A stretch of DNA of 64,000 nt from Halovibrio variabilis (GCF_007991175.1 NZ_BJXV01000010.1:62001-126000), one strand, 5' to 3'; positions 46,544 to 56,464 are shown, counted from the first letter of the stretch. Notes: generated from the sequence alone by a model not told the origin. Program-made: numbers and translations.

Positions 46544-47575
46544 CTAATAAAACGAATCGGTCGGCGGCACCAGGCTTGAGTTAAAGCTCTCGATAGCGGT
46601 TTCAGCCTCTTCGATTTCATCAAAACGAGCGATATGAAACAAAGCCTCGCCTTCGTTCGCCAGCGGCAAGCGGCTCATGCCAATCACGATACCGTCGGCA
46701 ACGGCGCGCACTTCGCCCTCATCATTGCCAAAGGGGTCAGCGACTTTACCCAGCACTTCACCTTTGGCGACACGCGCGCCTAGCCGCACCTTGGGGCGCA
46801 AAATGCCATCAATAGGCGCCCGCGCCCAGCTTGAGCCATTGGCCAATTCAGCAGGTGCGGGCGTGCGCCGACGCTGCTCGCCGGTCAGCATGCCTAAACG
46901 CCGCATAACACGCAGCACGCCGCGCACCCCGGGGGCAATGGCCCACTCATCAAAGCGCAACGCCTCACCGGCTTCATAGGTGAGAACCGGAATCCCACGC
47001 GTCTGGGCGTAGTGACGCAGGCTGCCTTCGCGCAGTTCAGCGTTGAGCACCACTGGTGCCCCAAAGGCATCCGCCATGCGCTCGGTTTCACTGCCGGGGC
47101 TTAGCTGAGCACGAATTTGTGGCAGGTTAGTACGATGAATAGCCCCGGTATGCAGGTCAATAATATGCGTGGCGTGATCGACGATTTGTTCGCGAAACAG
47201 CGCAGCAATACGACCGCCTAAGGAGCCCGACCCAGTGCCTGGAAAACAGCGATTAAGGTCGCGGCGGTCGGGCAAATAGCGCGTTTGCTGTAAAAAACCA
47301 AACACGTTGACTACCGGCACGGCGACTAGGGTACCGCGAATACTATTGACCGCTTTCGCGCGCAGCACTCGGCGGACAATCTCCACCCCATTGATTTCAT
47401 CACCATGAATGCCGCCACAAACCAGCAACACGGGGCCATCTTTGCGCCCATGGACGACTTCGACGGGGATATGCAGCGGCGTATGGGTATATAAACGCGC
47501 CACTGGCACATCAACTTGTAAACGCTGGCCGGGCATAATCGTATGCTCGCCCAGCTGAAAAGGAGCTCGCGCCAT
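46544..47575 (-). CDS. Succinylglutamate desuccinylase/aspartoacylase-family metallopeptidase
   Basis: Zinc-dependent deacylase of the M14-related AstE/AspA family, 343 residues. The zinc ligands are in LLVCGGIHGDEINGVEIV and IIDLHTGAIHRTN. DLNRCFPGTGSGS is the substrate-binding segment. The C-terminal part carries a lipoyl-like beta domain (VAKGEVLGKVADPFGND) found in the larger members. The substrate is unknown; no arginine-catabolism genes lie nearby, so AstE function proper is unlikely. Confidence 0.85.
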   Translation of the reverse strand: MARAPFQLGEHTIMPGQRLQVDVPVARLYTHTPLHIPVEVVHGRKDGPVLLVCGGIHGDEINGVEIVRRVLRAKAVNSIRGTLVAVPVVNVFGFLQQTRYLPDRRDLNRCFPGTGSGSLGGRIAALFREQIVDHATHIIDLHTGAIHRTNLPQIRAQLSPGSETERMADAFGAPVVLNAELREGSLRHYAQTRGIPVLTYEAGEALRFDEWAIAPGVRGVLRVMRRLGMLTGEQRRRTPAPAELANGSSWARAPIDGILRPKVRLGARVAKGEVLGKVADPFGNDEGEVRAVADGIVIGMSRLPLANEGEALFHIARFDEIEEAETAIESFNSSLVPPTDSFY

Positions 47576-47705
47576 GCTTTCTATCCTGTTGTTAAACTGC
47601 TCTAGTCGCGTTGTCAGTACGGGTAACGTTGCCGCCTGTTTATACGCCTTAAGCGGTAAAATGACGAATTTGTTAATCTACGTTATGAGACGGATCATTT
47701 ATCCA

Positions 47706-47721
47706 TACAGTTTTGAATGTA
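47706..47721. promoter_or_regulatory. AcrR/TtgR-like operator in front of the TetR-family gene
   Basis: TACAGTTTTGAATGTA, 62 bases before the regulator ATG, closely resembles the inner part of the E. coli AcrR site. Its reverse complement shares TACATTCA and the terminal TGTA with the palindrome at 56449 in front of the RND operon. Confidence 0.55.
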
Positions 47722-47782
47722 AATACCCGCCTGCATAGGTTAAAATGTGACCATACAGTGTCGATGATGAGGTTGCATTTCC

Positions 47783-48394
47783 ATGGCAAGAAAGACCAAA
47801 GCTGAAGCGGCTGCAACTCGGGAAGCACTACTGGAAGCGGCCGAAGAGGAATTTTTTGCCAAAGGTGTGGCGCGCACCTCCCTTGAGCAAATTGCTCGCC
47901 ATGCGGGCCTCACTCGCGGTGCCGTGTACTGGCACTTCAAAAACAAAGCCGACCTTTTCATGGCGTTGGTCGAACAGGTGCGCATGCCCTTTCAGTCGTT
48001 GATGGAAGAGGTCGACAAAGCTGACGCCGAAATGTCACCGCTTGAGTCAATTCGCTTAGCCTGCCATGCCGGTCTAGTGCGCCTTGAACAGCCCTCGTAT
48101 CAACGGATACTCTCCATCTTATTGCATCGCTGTGAGTTCTTCAGCGATATCAACCCGCTCGACATGCAGGAAGAGATCGGGAACGAATGTTTTGAGGAGA
48201 TGCTGTCGGTATTTGTGCTCGCTGAGAAGCAGCAGTTATTGCGCGAAGACCTAAGCCCGGCAGTGGCCACGCGGATAATGCAATCCATGCTGGGTGGGCT
48301 TTTCCACGATTGGCTGCGTAATCCCAGCGCTTTCTCGATACGTGAACGCGGCGGCGAGTTAATTGATACCGCTATTCGCTTGATGCAGCGGTAA
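47783..48394 (+). CDS. TetR-family repressor, AcrR/TtgR group
   Basis: 203 residues. The N-terminal HTH reads LEQIARHAGLTRGAVYWHFKNK, an almost exact AcrR/TtgR/NalC-type recognition helix, preceded by the family opening RKTKAEAAATREALLEAA. The C-terminal ligand domain has the AcrR-C length. Such proteins repress RND efflux genes and release on drug binding. The RND operon here lies 2-9 kb away (50301-56324) on the other strand, and matching operators precede both, so trans-regulation of that operon plus autoregulation is my inference. Confidence 0.88.
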   Translation: MARKTKAEAAATREALLEAAEEEFFAKGVARTSLEQIARHAGLTRGAVYWHFKNKADLFMALVEQVRMPFQSLMEEVDKADAEMSPLESIRLACHAGLVRLEQPSYQRILSILLHRCEFFSDINPLDMQEEIGNECFEEMLSVFVLAEKQQLLREDLSPAVATRIMQSMLGGLFHDWLRNPSAFSIRERGGELIDTAIRLMQR

Positions 48395-48484
48395 AAAACC
48401 AGCTTGAAGCTCGCTGCAATGCAGCAAGTGTGACTATACTCGGCGTATTGCCTCTTCATTATTGATTAAGAGTATCAGCACGCT

Positions 48485-49417
48485 ATGGATGCACTGGAGT
48501 TTGTACGGGTACGCGAACTAGAAGTCGCGGTACGCATCTGGAACCCTACCGCCCCTCGCACGCTTGTTGCTTGGCATGGCCTTGCTCGCCACGGCGGCGA
48601 TTTTAGCGCACTGGCGCAGGAACTCGGCAGCGAATGGCGTATTATCGCCCCGGATACCCCAGGCCGTGGGCTCTCCAGCTGGTCGCTGTTCCCAGCTCAC
48701 GATTACCTTTACAGTCATTACACAACGGTTGCCATCGCGCTACTGGACCACTTTAAGCTCGATTACGTTGACTGGCTGGGCACCTCAATGGGGGGCCTGC
48801 TTGGCATGTTGATCGCCGCTGACCCACAGCACAGTGCGCGCATTTCCCGGCTGATTCTTAACGATGTGGGGCCCGAGCTGAATAAAGACGGCCTCATTGG
48901 CCTTTCCAGCTATTTTGGCGTTACCCACCGTTTTTCTACCTTTAGCGAACTACAGCATGAGCTCAAGCAGCATTATGCGGGTTTCGGCATTGCCAGTGAT
49001 TCCGCCTGGCGTGAATTAGCCCTCAATAGTGCCCGCCGGCTGCCCGATGGCAGCTGGACGTATCACTTTGACCCGCGTATCAGCGAGCAGTTTGTGCACG
49101 ATACGCCGCGTGACATGTGGGTAGACTGGGCCCATATTCGCTGCCCGGTGATGGTGATTCGCGGCGAGGAGTCGACCCTTTTAGATGCCGAAACCCTACC
49201 GCGGATGGCCGAGGTGCAGCCAGAGCTTGTAACCCTGACCGTGCCTAACTGCGGTCATGCCCCCATGCTGGATAGACCTGCACAAGTCGACCCCATGCGC
49301 CACTTTCTAGACCGTCCCGCACCGCCCCCTTCAGCACCAGAACCAACGCAAGCCGCCACCGGCTGGCAGCGTGCAGTGCAGTGGCTGGCGCAGCAGTGGC
49401 GGCAGTGGAAGAAGTAG
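48485..49417 (+). CDS. Alpha/beta-hydrolase
   Basis: 310 residues. The nucleophile elbow GTSMGG (Ser about 101) follows DHFKLDYVDWL, the oxyanion region is LVAWHGLARHGGDF, the acid residue lies near RGEESTLLDAE, and the catalytic His is in VPNCGHAPMLD. The C-terminal tail (Pro-rich, then Trp/Gln-rich helix) exceeds the usual fold by about 35 residues. No signal peptide. The substrate is unknown; esterase or C-C hydrolase activity is possible. Confidence 0.85.
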   Translation: MDALEFVRVRELEVAVRIWNPTAPRTLVAWHGLARHGGDFSALAQELGSEWRIIAPDTPGRGLSSWSLFPAHDYLYSHYTTVAIALLDHFKLDYVDWLGTSMGGLLGMLIAADPQHSARISRLILNDVGPELNKDGLIGLSSYFGVTHRFSTFSELQHELKQHYAGFGIASDSAWRELALNSARRLPDGSWTYHFDPRISEQFVHDTPRDMWVDWAHIRCPVMVIRGEESTLLDAETLPRMAEVQPELVTLTVPNCGHAPMLDRPAQVDPMRHFLDRPAPPPSAPEPTQAATGWQRAVQWLAQQWRQWKK

Positions 49418-49428
49418 GTGTTAATCCA

Positions 49429-50115
49429 TTAGTGAGACGTTGAATAATGCGCCGAATGGGCGTGTTTTTGGTTCAGCCGCAGTTTATTCAAACGAATGCG
49501 TGTTTCGAGATACGCTTGCTCCGAGACGCTGCGGTAAGCCCCCTCTTGCGGTAAGTACTTCACCAGTACCCGGCGCTCACCTTCCATCGGCAGGGCATCG
49601 CGTTTGCTGAGCAGTTTCACCTTACTGTTGGGCTCATTATCAATCACCGCCAACGCCTGCTCTCCCTCACCTTGGCGCTCTGTTACCACCACCGTTTGTC
49701 CTAACAAGCAGCGCCGGGTAAACGGACGATAGCGATGCAGCCCACGGTGCAATGCCTGACAAAGCACGGCGGCCACCGGCGAGGCAATCACCAACGTGCC
49801 CCATAGCACCACCACACCTACTGGAATACGTAGCAAACCGAGTGGTAGCCACCGGAGCACCAGCAACTCAATCGCCAGTGAGAGTGCCGCGGCAATGGTC
49901 AGAATCACCGTTAATGCCAGCGTCGCTGGCACGCCCGCAAAGCCTAAAGAGACCAAGGTACTGGCAAGGTGATCCTCTTTTAAACTGTCGCGCTCAAACA
50001 GCTCTAAAGGGGCTAAGCGAACAATCACGAGTAGCCAATAGAGGGTTAATAAACCCAATAAGAAAACAAAAACGATACTCGGAAATTGCGTAGCGGCGTG
50101 CAGTAGATGTTGCAT
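49429..50115 (-). CDS. Inner-membrane protein with OB-fold-like C-terminus (YqiJ-like)
   Basis: 228 residues with helices at about 12-32, 62-85 and 92-115, then a soluble beta-rich domain starting GQTVVVTERQGEGEQALAV that resembles the OB-fold (NfeD-like) end of YqiJ-type proteins. Such proteins usually pair with a flotillin; none is adjacent here. Position between the hydrolase and the RND operon terminator gives no functional hint. Confidence 0.65.
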   Translation of the reverse strand: MQHLLHAATQFPSIVFVFLLGLLTLYWLLVIVRLAPLELFERDSLKEDHLASTLVSLGFAGVPATLALTVILTIAAALSLAIELLVLRWLPLGLLRIPVGVVVLWGTLVIASPVAAVLCQALHRGLHRYRPFTRRCLLGQTVVVTERQGEGEQALAVIDNEPNSKVKLLSKRDALPMEGERRVLVKYLPQEGAYRSVSEQAYLETRIRLNKLRLNQKHAHSAHYSTSH

Positions 50116-50224
50116 GGAGCCTCCTCCGTCGGTACTTTGCCGACGCTGTGTTATTACTACCAGCTTAGTCTAGATTAGCTTTCCAGTGCTACCCCTACCT
50201 TGATCTCAGTCATCACTGATACAA

Positions 50225-50256
50225 AAACGGGCGCTACCCAAAGGTAGCGCCCGTTT
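50225..50256 (-). terminator. Terminator of the RND efflux operon
   Basis: AAACGGGCGCTACC, loop, GGTAGCGCCCGTTT: a perfect 14-base-pair stem. On the minus strand it is followed by a U-run (TTTTTGT). It lies 45 bases after the RND pump stop codon. Confidence 0.92.
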
Positions 50257-50300
50257 GCTTTTCACCCTTGATGAAAGGGCTCGCTCTTAAAAGCTAGGCA

Positions 50301-53300
50301 TTAATGTTGATGTTGATCCTGCTCCAGCGCTGGCGCCCCGGGCTTAGGCTTATCGCCCTTCATCTTGCGGCCTAGCCAATCTGACACGGTTGCGATCATG
50401 GCGTAGAAACTAGGCACAAACAGGCTACCTAAGGTGGCCACAGAGAACATGCCCATCGCCACCGTCGTACCAATGTGATGGCTACTCACATCGCTGGCAC
50501 CCGTGGCCAGTGCCAATGGCAGCGTACCGAAGATAAACGCCAACGAGGTCATCACAATGGGCCGGAAACGTAGTTCAGCCGCCGTAATCGCCGCCTCACG
50601 GATGGATTTACCCTGTTCTTTACGCTGTAGCTCGGCGAACTCGACGATCAAGATGGCGTTCTTCGCCGCCAGCCCGACCACCACCAGCATGCCAATCTGC
50701 ACATACACACTGGTATCCAGACCGCGCAACACAATACCGCCAATCCCCCCCAGGAAAGCAAAGGGCGTCGCGGTCAATACCGCCAGCGGTAACGACCAGC
50801 TTTCATACTGAGCCGCCAGAATCAAAAAGACCATCAACAGCCCGAAAACGATAGCCAGCGTCGCGGCGCTGCCCATGTTGGCCTCTTGAAACGCCGTGCC
50901 AGTCCAGCCCATGCCCCAGTCAGAGCCAAGCGTCTCTTGAACGATGCTTTCCATCGCCTCGATCGCCTGGGCTGAGCTATAGCCAGCAGCAGGTTCACCC
51001 TGGAACTGAGCACCGGCGTAAACACCAAAGCGGGACACGACCGCTGGACCGGTTTGGCGCTCAAGCTCGACAAACTCGGAAAGCGGTATACGCTCACCGT
51101 TGCCGCCGCGGACATAAACGCTACTGACGTCTTCCGGCGTTTTACGGAATTCATCTTCGTTTTGCAGATACACCTGGAAATTACGGTTCTGATAACTAAA
51201 GTAGTTCACAAAACCATTACCAAACGTATTCCCCAAGGCTGAGTTAATATTCTCCAACTCAACGCCATAGCTCAACGCTTTCTGCTGGTCAATGTTGGCA
51301 CTGTATGACGGCACATTAACGTTGAAGGTGGTGAAAACCCGGTTCAAGGCAGGATGCTGGTTAGCCTTTTGCATTATTTGCAACGACGCCTCGTAGAGTT
51401 CGCGCGTCGATGCCCCGTCAAATGACTGCAGGTAACCGGTAAACCCGCCGGTGGTTGAAAGCCCCATGATGGGCGGCAGGTTAAAGGCCATTGCGGAGCC
51501 GCCATCGATACTCGCACCTAGCCCCATAATGCGCCCGACCAGCTCGGTGGCCGTCAATTCACGCTCTGACCACGAGCTCAAATTGATAAACATCACCCCG
51601 CGCGCGGTATTCACGGCGCTGGAAAGGATGTCATAGCCCGCCACCGCAGAGGAGTATTCCACCCCGGGGATATCCTCAATCGCCGTACTGAGTTTCGCCA
51701 TATAGCGTTGGGTACGGTCAAGCGACGCCGCATCCGGCAGCGACACGCTCACCAGCACTACCCCCTGATCCGTTTCCGGCACCAGCGTTGAAGGTGTATT
51801 AGCGTATAGCCAGTAGGAGCCCACGCCGGTAAGCACCGTTAACGCGAGCGCCAGCAGCCAAAAGCGCACCAGACCTTTTACGACCCACATATAAGCGGCA
51901 GTAATACCGGCAAACAGGCGGTCAAACAGGCGAAACGGTGTATTCAGGGCGCGCTTGAACTTCGACTGCCCGGCACCGGCGATTTTGTGCTTGATAAAAA
52001 TCGCTGACAGAGCCGGTGTAAAGGTCAACGCCATTAACGCCGAGATGGCCACCGAGATCGCCACGGTGATCGCAAACTGTTGGTATATCTGGCCAGTAAA
52101 GCCACCCAGGAAAGCCACGGGTACAAACACCGCCGCCATAATCAGCGAGGTCGCAATCACCGGCCCGCCGACTTCTTTCATCGCCCGGATGGTGGCATCG
52201 CGCACGCTGATATCGTCCTCTTCGCTCAGCACGCGCTCGACGTTTTCCACCACCAGAATGGCATCGTCGACCACGATCCCTATCGACAATACCAGGGCAA
52301 ACAACGTTAGCAGGTTGATCGAAAAGCCGAACAGGTAGAACCCGGCAAAGGTACCCACCACGGCGACCGGCACCACCGACATGGCAATCACGGTAAAGCG
52401 CCAGTTCTGAAGGAAAATAAACAGAATGACGATAACGATCAGAAAGGCTTCGATAAAGGTGTGCAGCACCGTTTCCACGGAAGCATCGATAAACAGCGTG
52501 GTATCGTAAGGCGCCACATACTCAAGCCCGGGCGGGAAGCGACTGGCCAAATCGTCCATCGCATCGCGCACGCCCTGAGCCGTTTCCAGCGCGTTTGCAC
52601 CGGGCTGCTGGTTAATAATGATCGGCGCCATGCTTGAGCCGTTCAAACGCGCGTCGACCCCGTAAGAAGATGCCCCAAGCTCAATGCGCGCAACGTCGTC
52701 CAAGCGTAGCGAAGAGCCGTCGTTATTGGTACGCAGGTAAATATTACGGAAGTCGTCGACATTATTAAGGCGACCGCCAGCGGTAATCGTATAGGTATAA
52801 GCGCGAGGATCGCTTTGCGGCGGAGCGGCTAGATTACCCGCAGGGACTTCGGTATTTTGCACCCTAATCGCACTGGCTACTTCGCTAGGGGTTAGGTCGT
52901 ATTGGGCTAACTTATCCGGATCCATCCAGATACGCATGGCAAACTCGCCGCCACCCAGCACTTCTGCATTGCCTACCCCCGGCACCTGACGCAGTTCGTC
53001 AAGCACATTGAGGGTAGCGTAGTTCTGCATGAAAATTTTGTCGTAGTCGTCATCCGGCGAGGTCAAGGCAATAAACATCAAAATAGCGTCGGAGCGCAGC
53101 TCAACGGTGACGCCTTGCGACTGCACCGCTTCAGGTAGCTGAGAGAGCGCCCCCTGAACGCGGTTGTTGACGTTGATGGTATTGATATCGCCATCGGTGC
53201 CGATGTTAAACGCTACACTCAGGCTCATGGTGCCGTTATCAGCGCTGTTGGAGGTCATATAAAGCATGTCCTCAACGCCGTTAATGGCCTCTGCAATGGG

Positions 53301-53495
53301 TGCTGCCACCGTTTGTGCAACGGTTTCCGCATCTGCGCCGGGGAACTGCGCTTGCACAGACACCGTTGGCGGCACCACGTTGGGGTACTGCTCGATGGGC
53401 AGTATGCGCATCGACATCACGCCCACCAGCGTGACAATAATTGCCAGTACCGTGGCAAAAATTGGCCGGCTGATGAAGAAGTTAGAGAAGTTCAT
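50301..53495 (-). CDS. RND multidrug efflux pump, AcrB/MexB type
   Basis: Proton-driven inner-membrane pump, 1064 residues (family about 1040). It starts MNFSNFFISRPIFATVLAII, the HAE1 signature. Twelve helices and two large periplasmic loops are present. The proton-relay Asp pair lies in VLSIGIVVDDAILVVENVER, and a second-half Lys region in VVGLAAKNAILIVEFAE. It shares one base with the adaptor stop (53495), so the two are translationally coupled. With the adaptor and channel it forms a complete tripartite pump. Confidence 0.95.
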   Translation of the reverse strand: MNFSNFFISRPIFATVLAIIVTLVGVMSMRILPIEQYPNVVPPTVSVQAQFPGADAETVAQTVAAPIAEAINGVEDMLYMTSNSADNGTMSLSVAFNIGTDGDINTINVNNRVQGALSQLPEAVQSQGVTVELRSDAILMFIALTSPDDDYDKIFMQNYATLNVLDELRQVPGVGNAEVLGGGEFAMRIWMDPDKLAQYDLTPSEVASAIRVQNTEVPAGNLAAPPQSDPRAYTYTITAGGRLNNVDDFRNIYLRTNNDGSSLRLDDVARIELGASSYGVDARLNGSSMAPIIINQQPGANALETAQGVRDAMDDLASRFPPGLEYVAPYDTTLFIDASVETVLHTFIEAFLIVIVILFIFLQNWRFTVIAMSVVPVAVVGTFAGFYLFGFSINLLTLFALVLSIGIVVDDAILVVENVERVLSEEDDISVRDATIRAMKEVGGPVIATSLIMAAVFVPVAFLGGFTGQIYQQFAITVAISVAISALMALTFTPALSAIFIKHKIAGAGQSKFKRALNTPFRLFDRLFAGITAAYMWVVKGLVRFWLLALALTVLTGVGSYWLYANTPSTLVPETDQGVVLVSVSLPDAASLDRTQRYMAKLSTAIEDIPGVEYSSAVAGYDILSSAVNTARGVMFINLSSWSERELTATELVGRIMGLGASIDGGSAMAFNLPPIMGLSTTGGFTGYLQSFDGASTRELYEASLQIMQKANQHPALNRVFTTFNVNVPSYSANIDQQKALSYGVELENINSALGNTFGNGFVNYFSYQNRNFQVYLQNEDEFRKTPEDVSSVYVRGGNGERIPLSEFVELERQTGPAVVSRFGVYAGAQFQGEPAAGYSSAQAIEAMESIVQETLGSDWGMGWTGTAFQEANMGSAATLAIVFGLLMVFLILAAQYESWSLPLAVLTATPFAFLGGIGGIVLRGLDTSVYVQIGMLVVVGLAAKNAILIVEFAELQRKEQGKSIREAAITAAELRFRPIVMTSLAFIFGTLPLALATGASDVSSHHIGTTVAMGMFSVATLGSLFVPSFYAMIATVSDWLGRKMKGDKPKPGAPALEQDQHQH

Positions 53496-54766
53496 TATTG
53501 CGCACCCTCTTCCCCTTCAGCGGGCTGGCCAGCGGCTGCCCCCTCTTCCATCTCTTGCGCTGCCTCTGCCTGCTGTTGCGCTTCTTCTTGCTCAGCCTCT
53601 TCGACTACCGCCTCCGCATTGCCGCTAAACGGCTGCGGGTCAATCGTCCTGCCCGGCTCTAAACCGGCGGGGTCGCCTACGATGACGCGATCCCCCGGCT
53701 CAATGCCGTCACGAATCAACTGCCACGGGCCAGCCACTTCGCCCAAGGACACCGTCCTTTCGCGGGCTTTGTTATCTTCATCCAGGACAAACACTTGAGG
53801 GCCCATTAACCCTTGGGTGACGGCAATTTCTGGCACCGCCATCACATCAAAGCGCTTTAAGCCCTCAATGCGCACGCGCACGAACTGACCCGGCAGCACG
53901 GCCGCATCAGGGTTGTCGAACGTCGCTGATGCTTGCACCGTACTGGTGCCGCTATCGACCCGAGAGCCCAGAAAATCTAAGCGTCCTTCAAGCTCTGAAT
54001 CGCTGCCGCCACTCACACCCGGTACGCTCAACCGCGCACGAATATCCGACGGATCCCCGTTGTCGCTTAGCTGGCGTCGCAGCTCGAAGGCGTCCCGCTG
54101 GGGCAGCTGGAAACGTACTTCTAACGGGTCCAGGGGCGTGACCGTGGCCAACTCGGTACCGGACGTCACCAAATTGCCCACGTTGACTTGGCTTAAGCCA
54201 ATCATGCCCGAGACAGGCGTGGTCACCCGCGAATAATCCAAATCCAAGTTAGCGCTGGAGAGCGCGGCCTCTGCTTGGGCGACGTTTGCCTGGGCCACGC
54301 GCTGATCAGCCAGTGCCTGATCGTATTGCTGACGACTCACCGAGTTTTGGCTAAGAAGCTGCTCAAAACGCTGGGCATCGCGCTGGGCGCGGGAAAGCTC
54401 GGCGCGAGCGCTCTGTAGATCCGCTTCACGCTGATTGACGGTGGCCTGATAAAGATCCGGCTCAATGGTATAAAGACGGTCGCCCTTCTCCACCAGTTGA
54501 CCTGGCTCGAAGTGGCGTTCTTCCAAAAACCCGTTAACGCGGGCAACCAGCACAACTTCATCGTCACTGCGTAGCAGCGAGGGGTAGGATTTATCCAGCG
54601 GAATATCCTGACGTGACATCTCGGTCACTTCGACTTTATGGGGCGGTGCCTCTTGCTCGGCACCCTGCTGGGGCGCTTCGGCTTGCTCTTGACCACAGGC
54701 CGCGAGTGCCAGCGCGGCTAACAGGGTCACTAGACTCGCTCGATGTGAGTGAATCATTTTCTTCAT
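53495..54766 (-). CDS. RND periplasmic adaptor, AcrA/MexA type (lipoprotein)
   Basis: 423 residues from the ATG at 54766. Lipobox ALAAC (LLAALALAACGQEQ) anchors the protein in the inner membrane. Lipoyl halves (ARVNGFLEERHFEPGQLVEK and VTTPVSGMIGLSQVNVGNLV) flank a coiled coil. The C-terminal 50 residues are unusually Glu/Gln/Ala-rich (AEAVVEEAEQEEAQQQAEAA), an acidic tail not normal for the family and perhaps linked to halophily. In-frame starts upstream (to 54838) are less likely because the signal peptide begins at 54766. Confidence 0.92.
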   Translation of the reverse strand: MKKMIHSHRASLVTLLAALALAACGQEQAEAPQQGAEQEAPPHKVEVTEMSRQDIPLDKSYPSLLRSDDEVVLVARVNGFLEERHFEPGQLVEKGDRLYTIEPDLYQATVNQREADLQSARAELSRAQRDAQRFEQLLSQNSVSRQQYDQALADQRVAQANVAQAEAALSSANLDLDYSRVTTPVSGMIGLSQVNVGNLVTSGTELATVTPLDPLEVRFQLPQRDAFELRRQLSDNGDPSDIRARLSVPGVSGGSDSELEGRLDFLGSRVDSGTSTVQASATFDNPDAAVLPGQFVRVRIEGLKRFDVMAVPEIAVTQGLMGPQVFVLDEDNKARERTVSLGEVAGPWQLIRDGIEPGDRVIVGDPAGLEPGRTIDPQPFSGNAEAVVEEAEQEEAQQQAEAAQEMEEGAAAGQPAEGEEGAQ

Positions 54767-54860
54767 ACGTTGAGTTCCCATAGATCTTTTAAAAAGTCGA
54801 TTAGTGGCACATGTGCACCAAGACACTTCCCCTGCCAACCCCTTTCCACTGGGCGGTTAC

Positions 54861-56324
54861 CTACTCAGGCTGAGGTGGTGCACCGATGTCGAGCGCGCGC
54901 TCATAGCGGTCATTGCCGCCGCCTTCAGGCAAGGTAAAGTTGACCTCTTCGCCGGTTAGCCAGGCATTGACTTCTTCAATGGCGTCCACATCCAGGCGAC
55001 CCGCTTGCTGACGCAGTGAAAGTAAATTCACCACGTAGTCGTAGCGTGCCTCGGCATAGTTGGCGATGGCGTTGTAGAGGTTCTGCTCAGCGTTGAGCAC
55101 ATCGACAATGTTACGAGTACCGACTTCATAACCGGCGCGGGTCGCTTCAAGCGCGCTCCGGTTGGAGACGATGGCCTGCTCGCGAGCCTCAACGGTTTCC
55201 ACATCGTTGCTGACCTGGGTATAAAGCGAGCGCACCTGCTGGATGGAGGAACGACGCTGGGACTCGAAATCGTACTGGCTGCTTTCCAGTTGATAGGTCC
55301 CTTGACGAATACTCGCACTGGTACTGCCGCCGGTGTAAATCGACAGGTTGGCACGCAAACCGATTTGGCTTGAGGAGTCCTGCCCGGTGATGCCATCAAT
55401 ATCGTTGTCGCTAAACTGGTAGTTACCAAAGGCGTTTAGCGTAGGCAAACGCCCCGCGCGGGCAATCTCCGCCCCGCTACGCGCGACCTCAATCCCCGCC
55501 TGCTGCGCCAGTACCTGAGGATTACGCTCAATGGCTTGCTCTACCCAGTAATCGCGGCTGCTGGGTTCAGGAAGGGCAATCGGCATGCCATCGCCCAGCG
55601 CTTCAATATTCGCATAGCGCTGGCCGGTGAGCTGCTCTAATGCCTCAAACGCCACTTGAAGATTGCTTTCAGCCGCAATGCGGTCAGCCCGCGATTGGTC
55701 AAACGTCGCGCGAGCCTCTTCGACTTCGGTAATCGCAATCAAGCCGACTTCAAACTGCTCGCGCGCTTGCTCAAGCTGGCGGCCAATGGCGCGCTCTTGG
55801 GCAAAACGCGCTTCGAGCACTTCGTGGGCACGCAAAATATCAAAATAGGCGCTGGCCACGTCAATGAGCAGTTGCTGTTCCGTCGCCGCTAGCAGGTACA
55901 CCTGTTGGTCAATCTGGCGCTCAGCCTGGGTAACCTCGCGGCGCGTTACTTCGTCATACAGCGCCTGGGTGGCCTCAAGGGAGAGCGATACCGTGTTGTA
56001 GCGGTCATCACTTGATCCAGCTCCAGCTTCCACGCCAGTGCCAGCCCCTGCACGCGATGAGGACTGGCTTTCATACTGCTGATTGTGGGCGACCGTACCC
56101 GAGGCGTTGACCTGGGGTAGCAGCCCACCCCGAGCGACATCTCCGCCGGCTTCCACGCCCAAATACTCGGCGCGCGCCGAGGCAAGCTCAGCGTTGTTGT
56201 CTAACGCATCACGGGTAATCGTGATGAGATCAGCGGCCTGAGCAGGCAACACGAAAGAAGCGGCGAATACCGCTACCAGTAGGGGTCGTAAAGGGGCATT
56301 GATTGCCCAGTGTGCCAATCGCAT
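54861..56324 (-). CDS. TolC-type outer-membrane channel of the RND operon
   Basis: 487 residues. Signal peptide LRPLLVAVFAASFVLPAQA, then the TolC start DLITITRDALDNNAELASAR and two helical repeats; LLAATEQQLLIDVASAYFDI and NIVDVLNAEQNLYNAIANY are family hallmarks. The ATG at 56324 starts the signal peptide and has AGAGG about 11 bases upstream; the frame extends to 56369 without support. It is the first gene of the efflux operon, before adaptor and pump, an uncommon order. Confidence 0.9.
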   Translation of the reverse strand: MRLAHWAINAPLRPLLVAVFAASFVLPAQAADLITITRDALDNNAELASARAEYLGVEAGGDVARGGLLPQVNASGTVAHNQQYESQSSSRAGAGTGVEAGAGSSDDRYNTVSLSLEATQALYDEVTRREVTQAERQIDQQVYLLAATEQQLLIDVASAYFDILRAHEVLEARFAQERAIGRQLEQAREQFEVGLIAITEVEEARATFDQSRADRIAAESNLQVAFEALEQLTGQRYANIEALGDGMPIALPEPSSRDYWVEQAIERNPQVLAQQAGIEVARSGAEIARAGRLPTLNAFGNYQFSDNDIDGITGQDSSSQIGLRANLSIYTGGSTSASIRQGTYQLESSQYDFESQRRSSIQQVRSLYTQVSNDVETVEAREQAIVSNRSALEATRAGYEVGTRNIVDVLNAEQNLYNAIANYAEARYDYVVNLLSLRQQAGRLDVDAIEEVNAWLTGEEVNFTLPEGGGNDRYERALDIGAPPQPE

Positions 56325-56448
56325 AGGGGTGCCTCTAGGTATCAGCGTCAGGATGACGAATGTACTCAATCACTCAGCTAACCAAATCACTCAGCTAACC
56401 AAGTTACTCAGCCAGCTCTGCGCCATTCAGAAAGATGAGCATTATAGT

Positions 56449-56464
56449 TACATTCATGTATGTA
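56449..56464. promoter_or_regulatory. AcrR/TtgR-like operator upstream of the RND operon
   Basis: TACATTCATGTATGTA is a near-palindrome of the AcrR/TtgR type, about 125 bases upstream of the channel gene. A further partial match (TACATTC) follows at 56476. It shares TACATTCA with the reverse complement of the site before the TetR-family gene at 47783. Confidence 0.55.
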
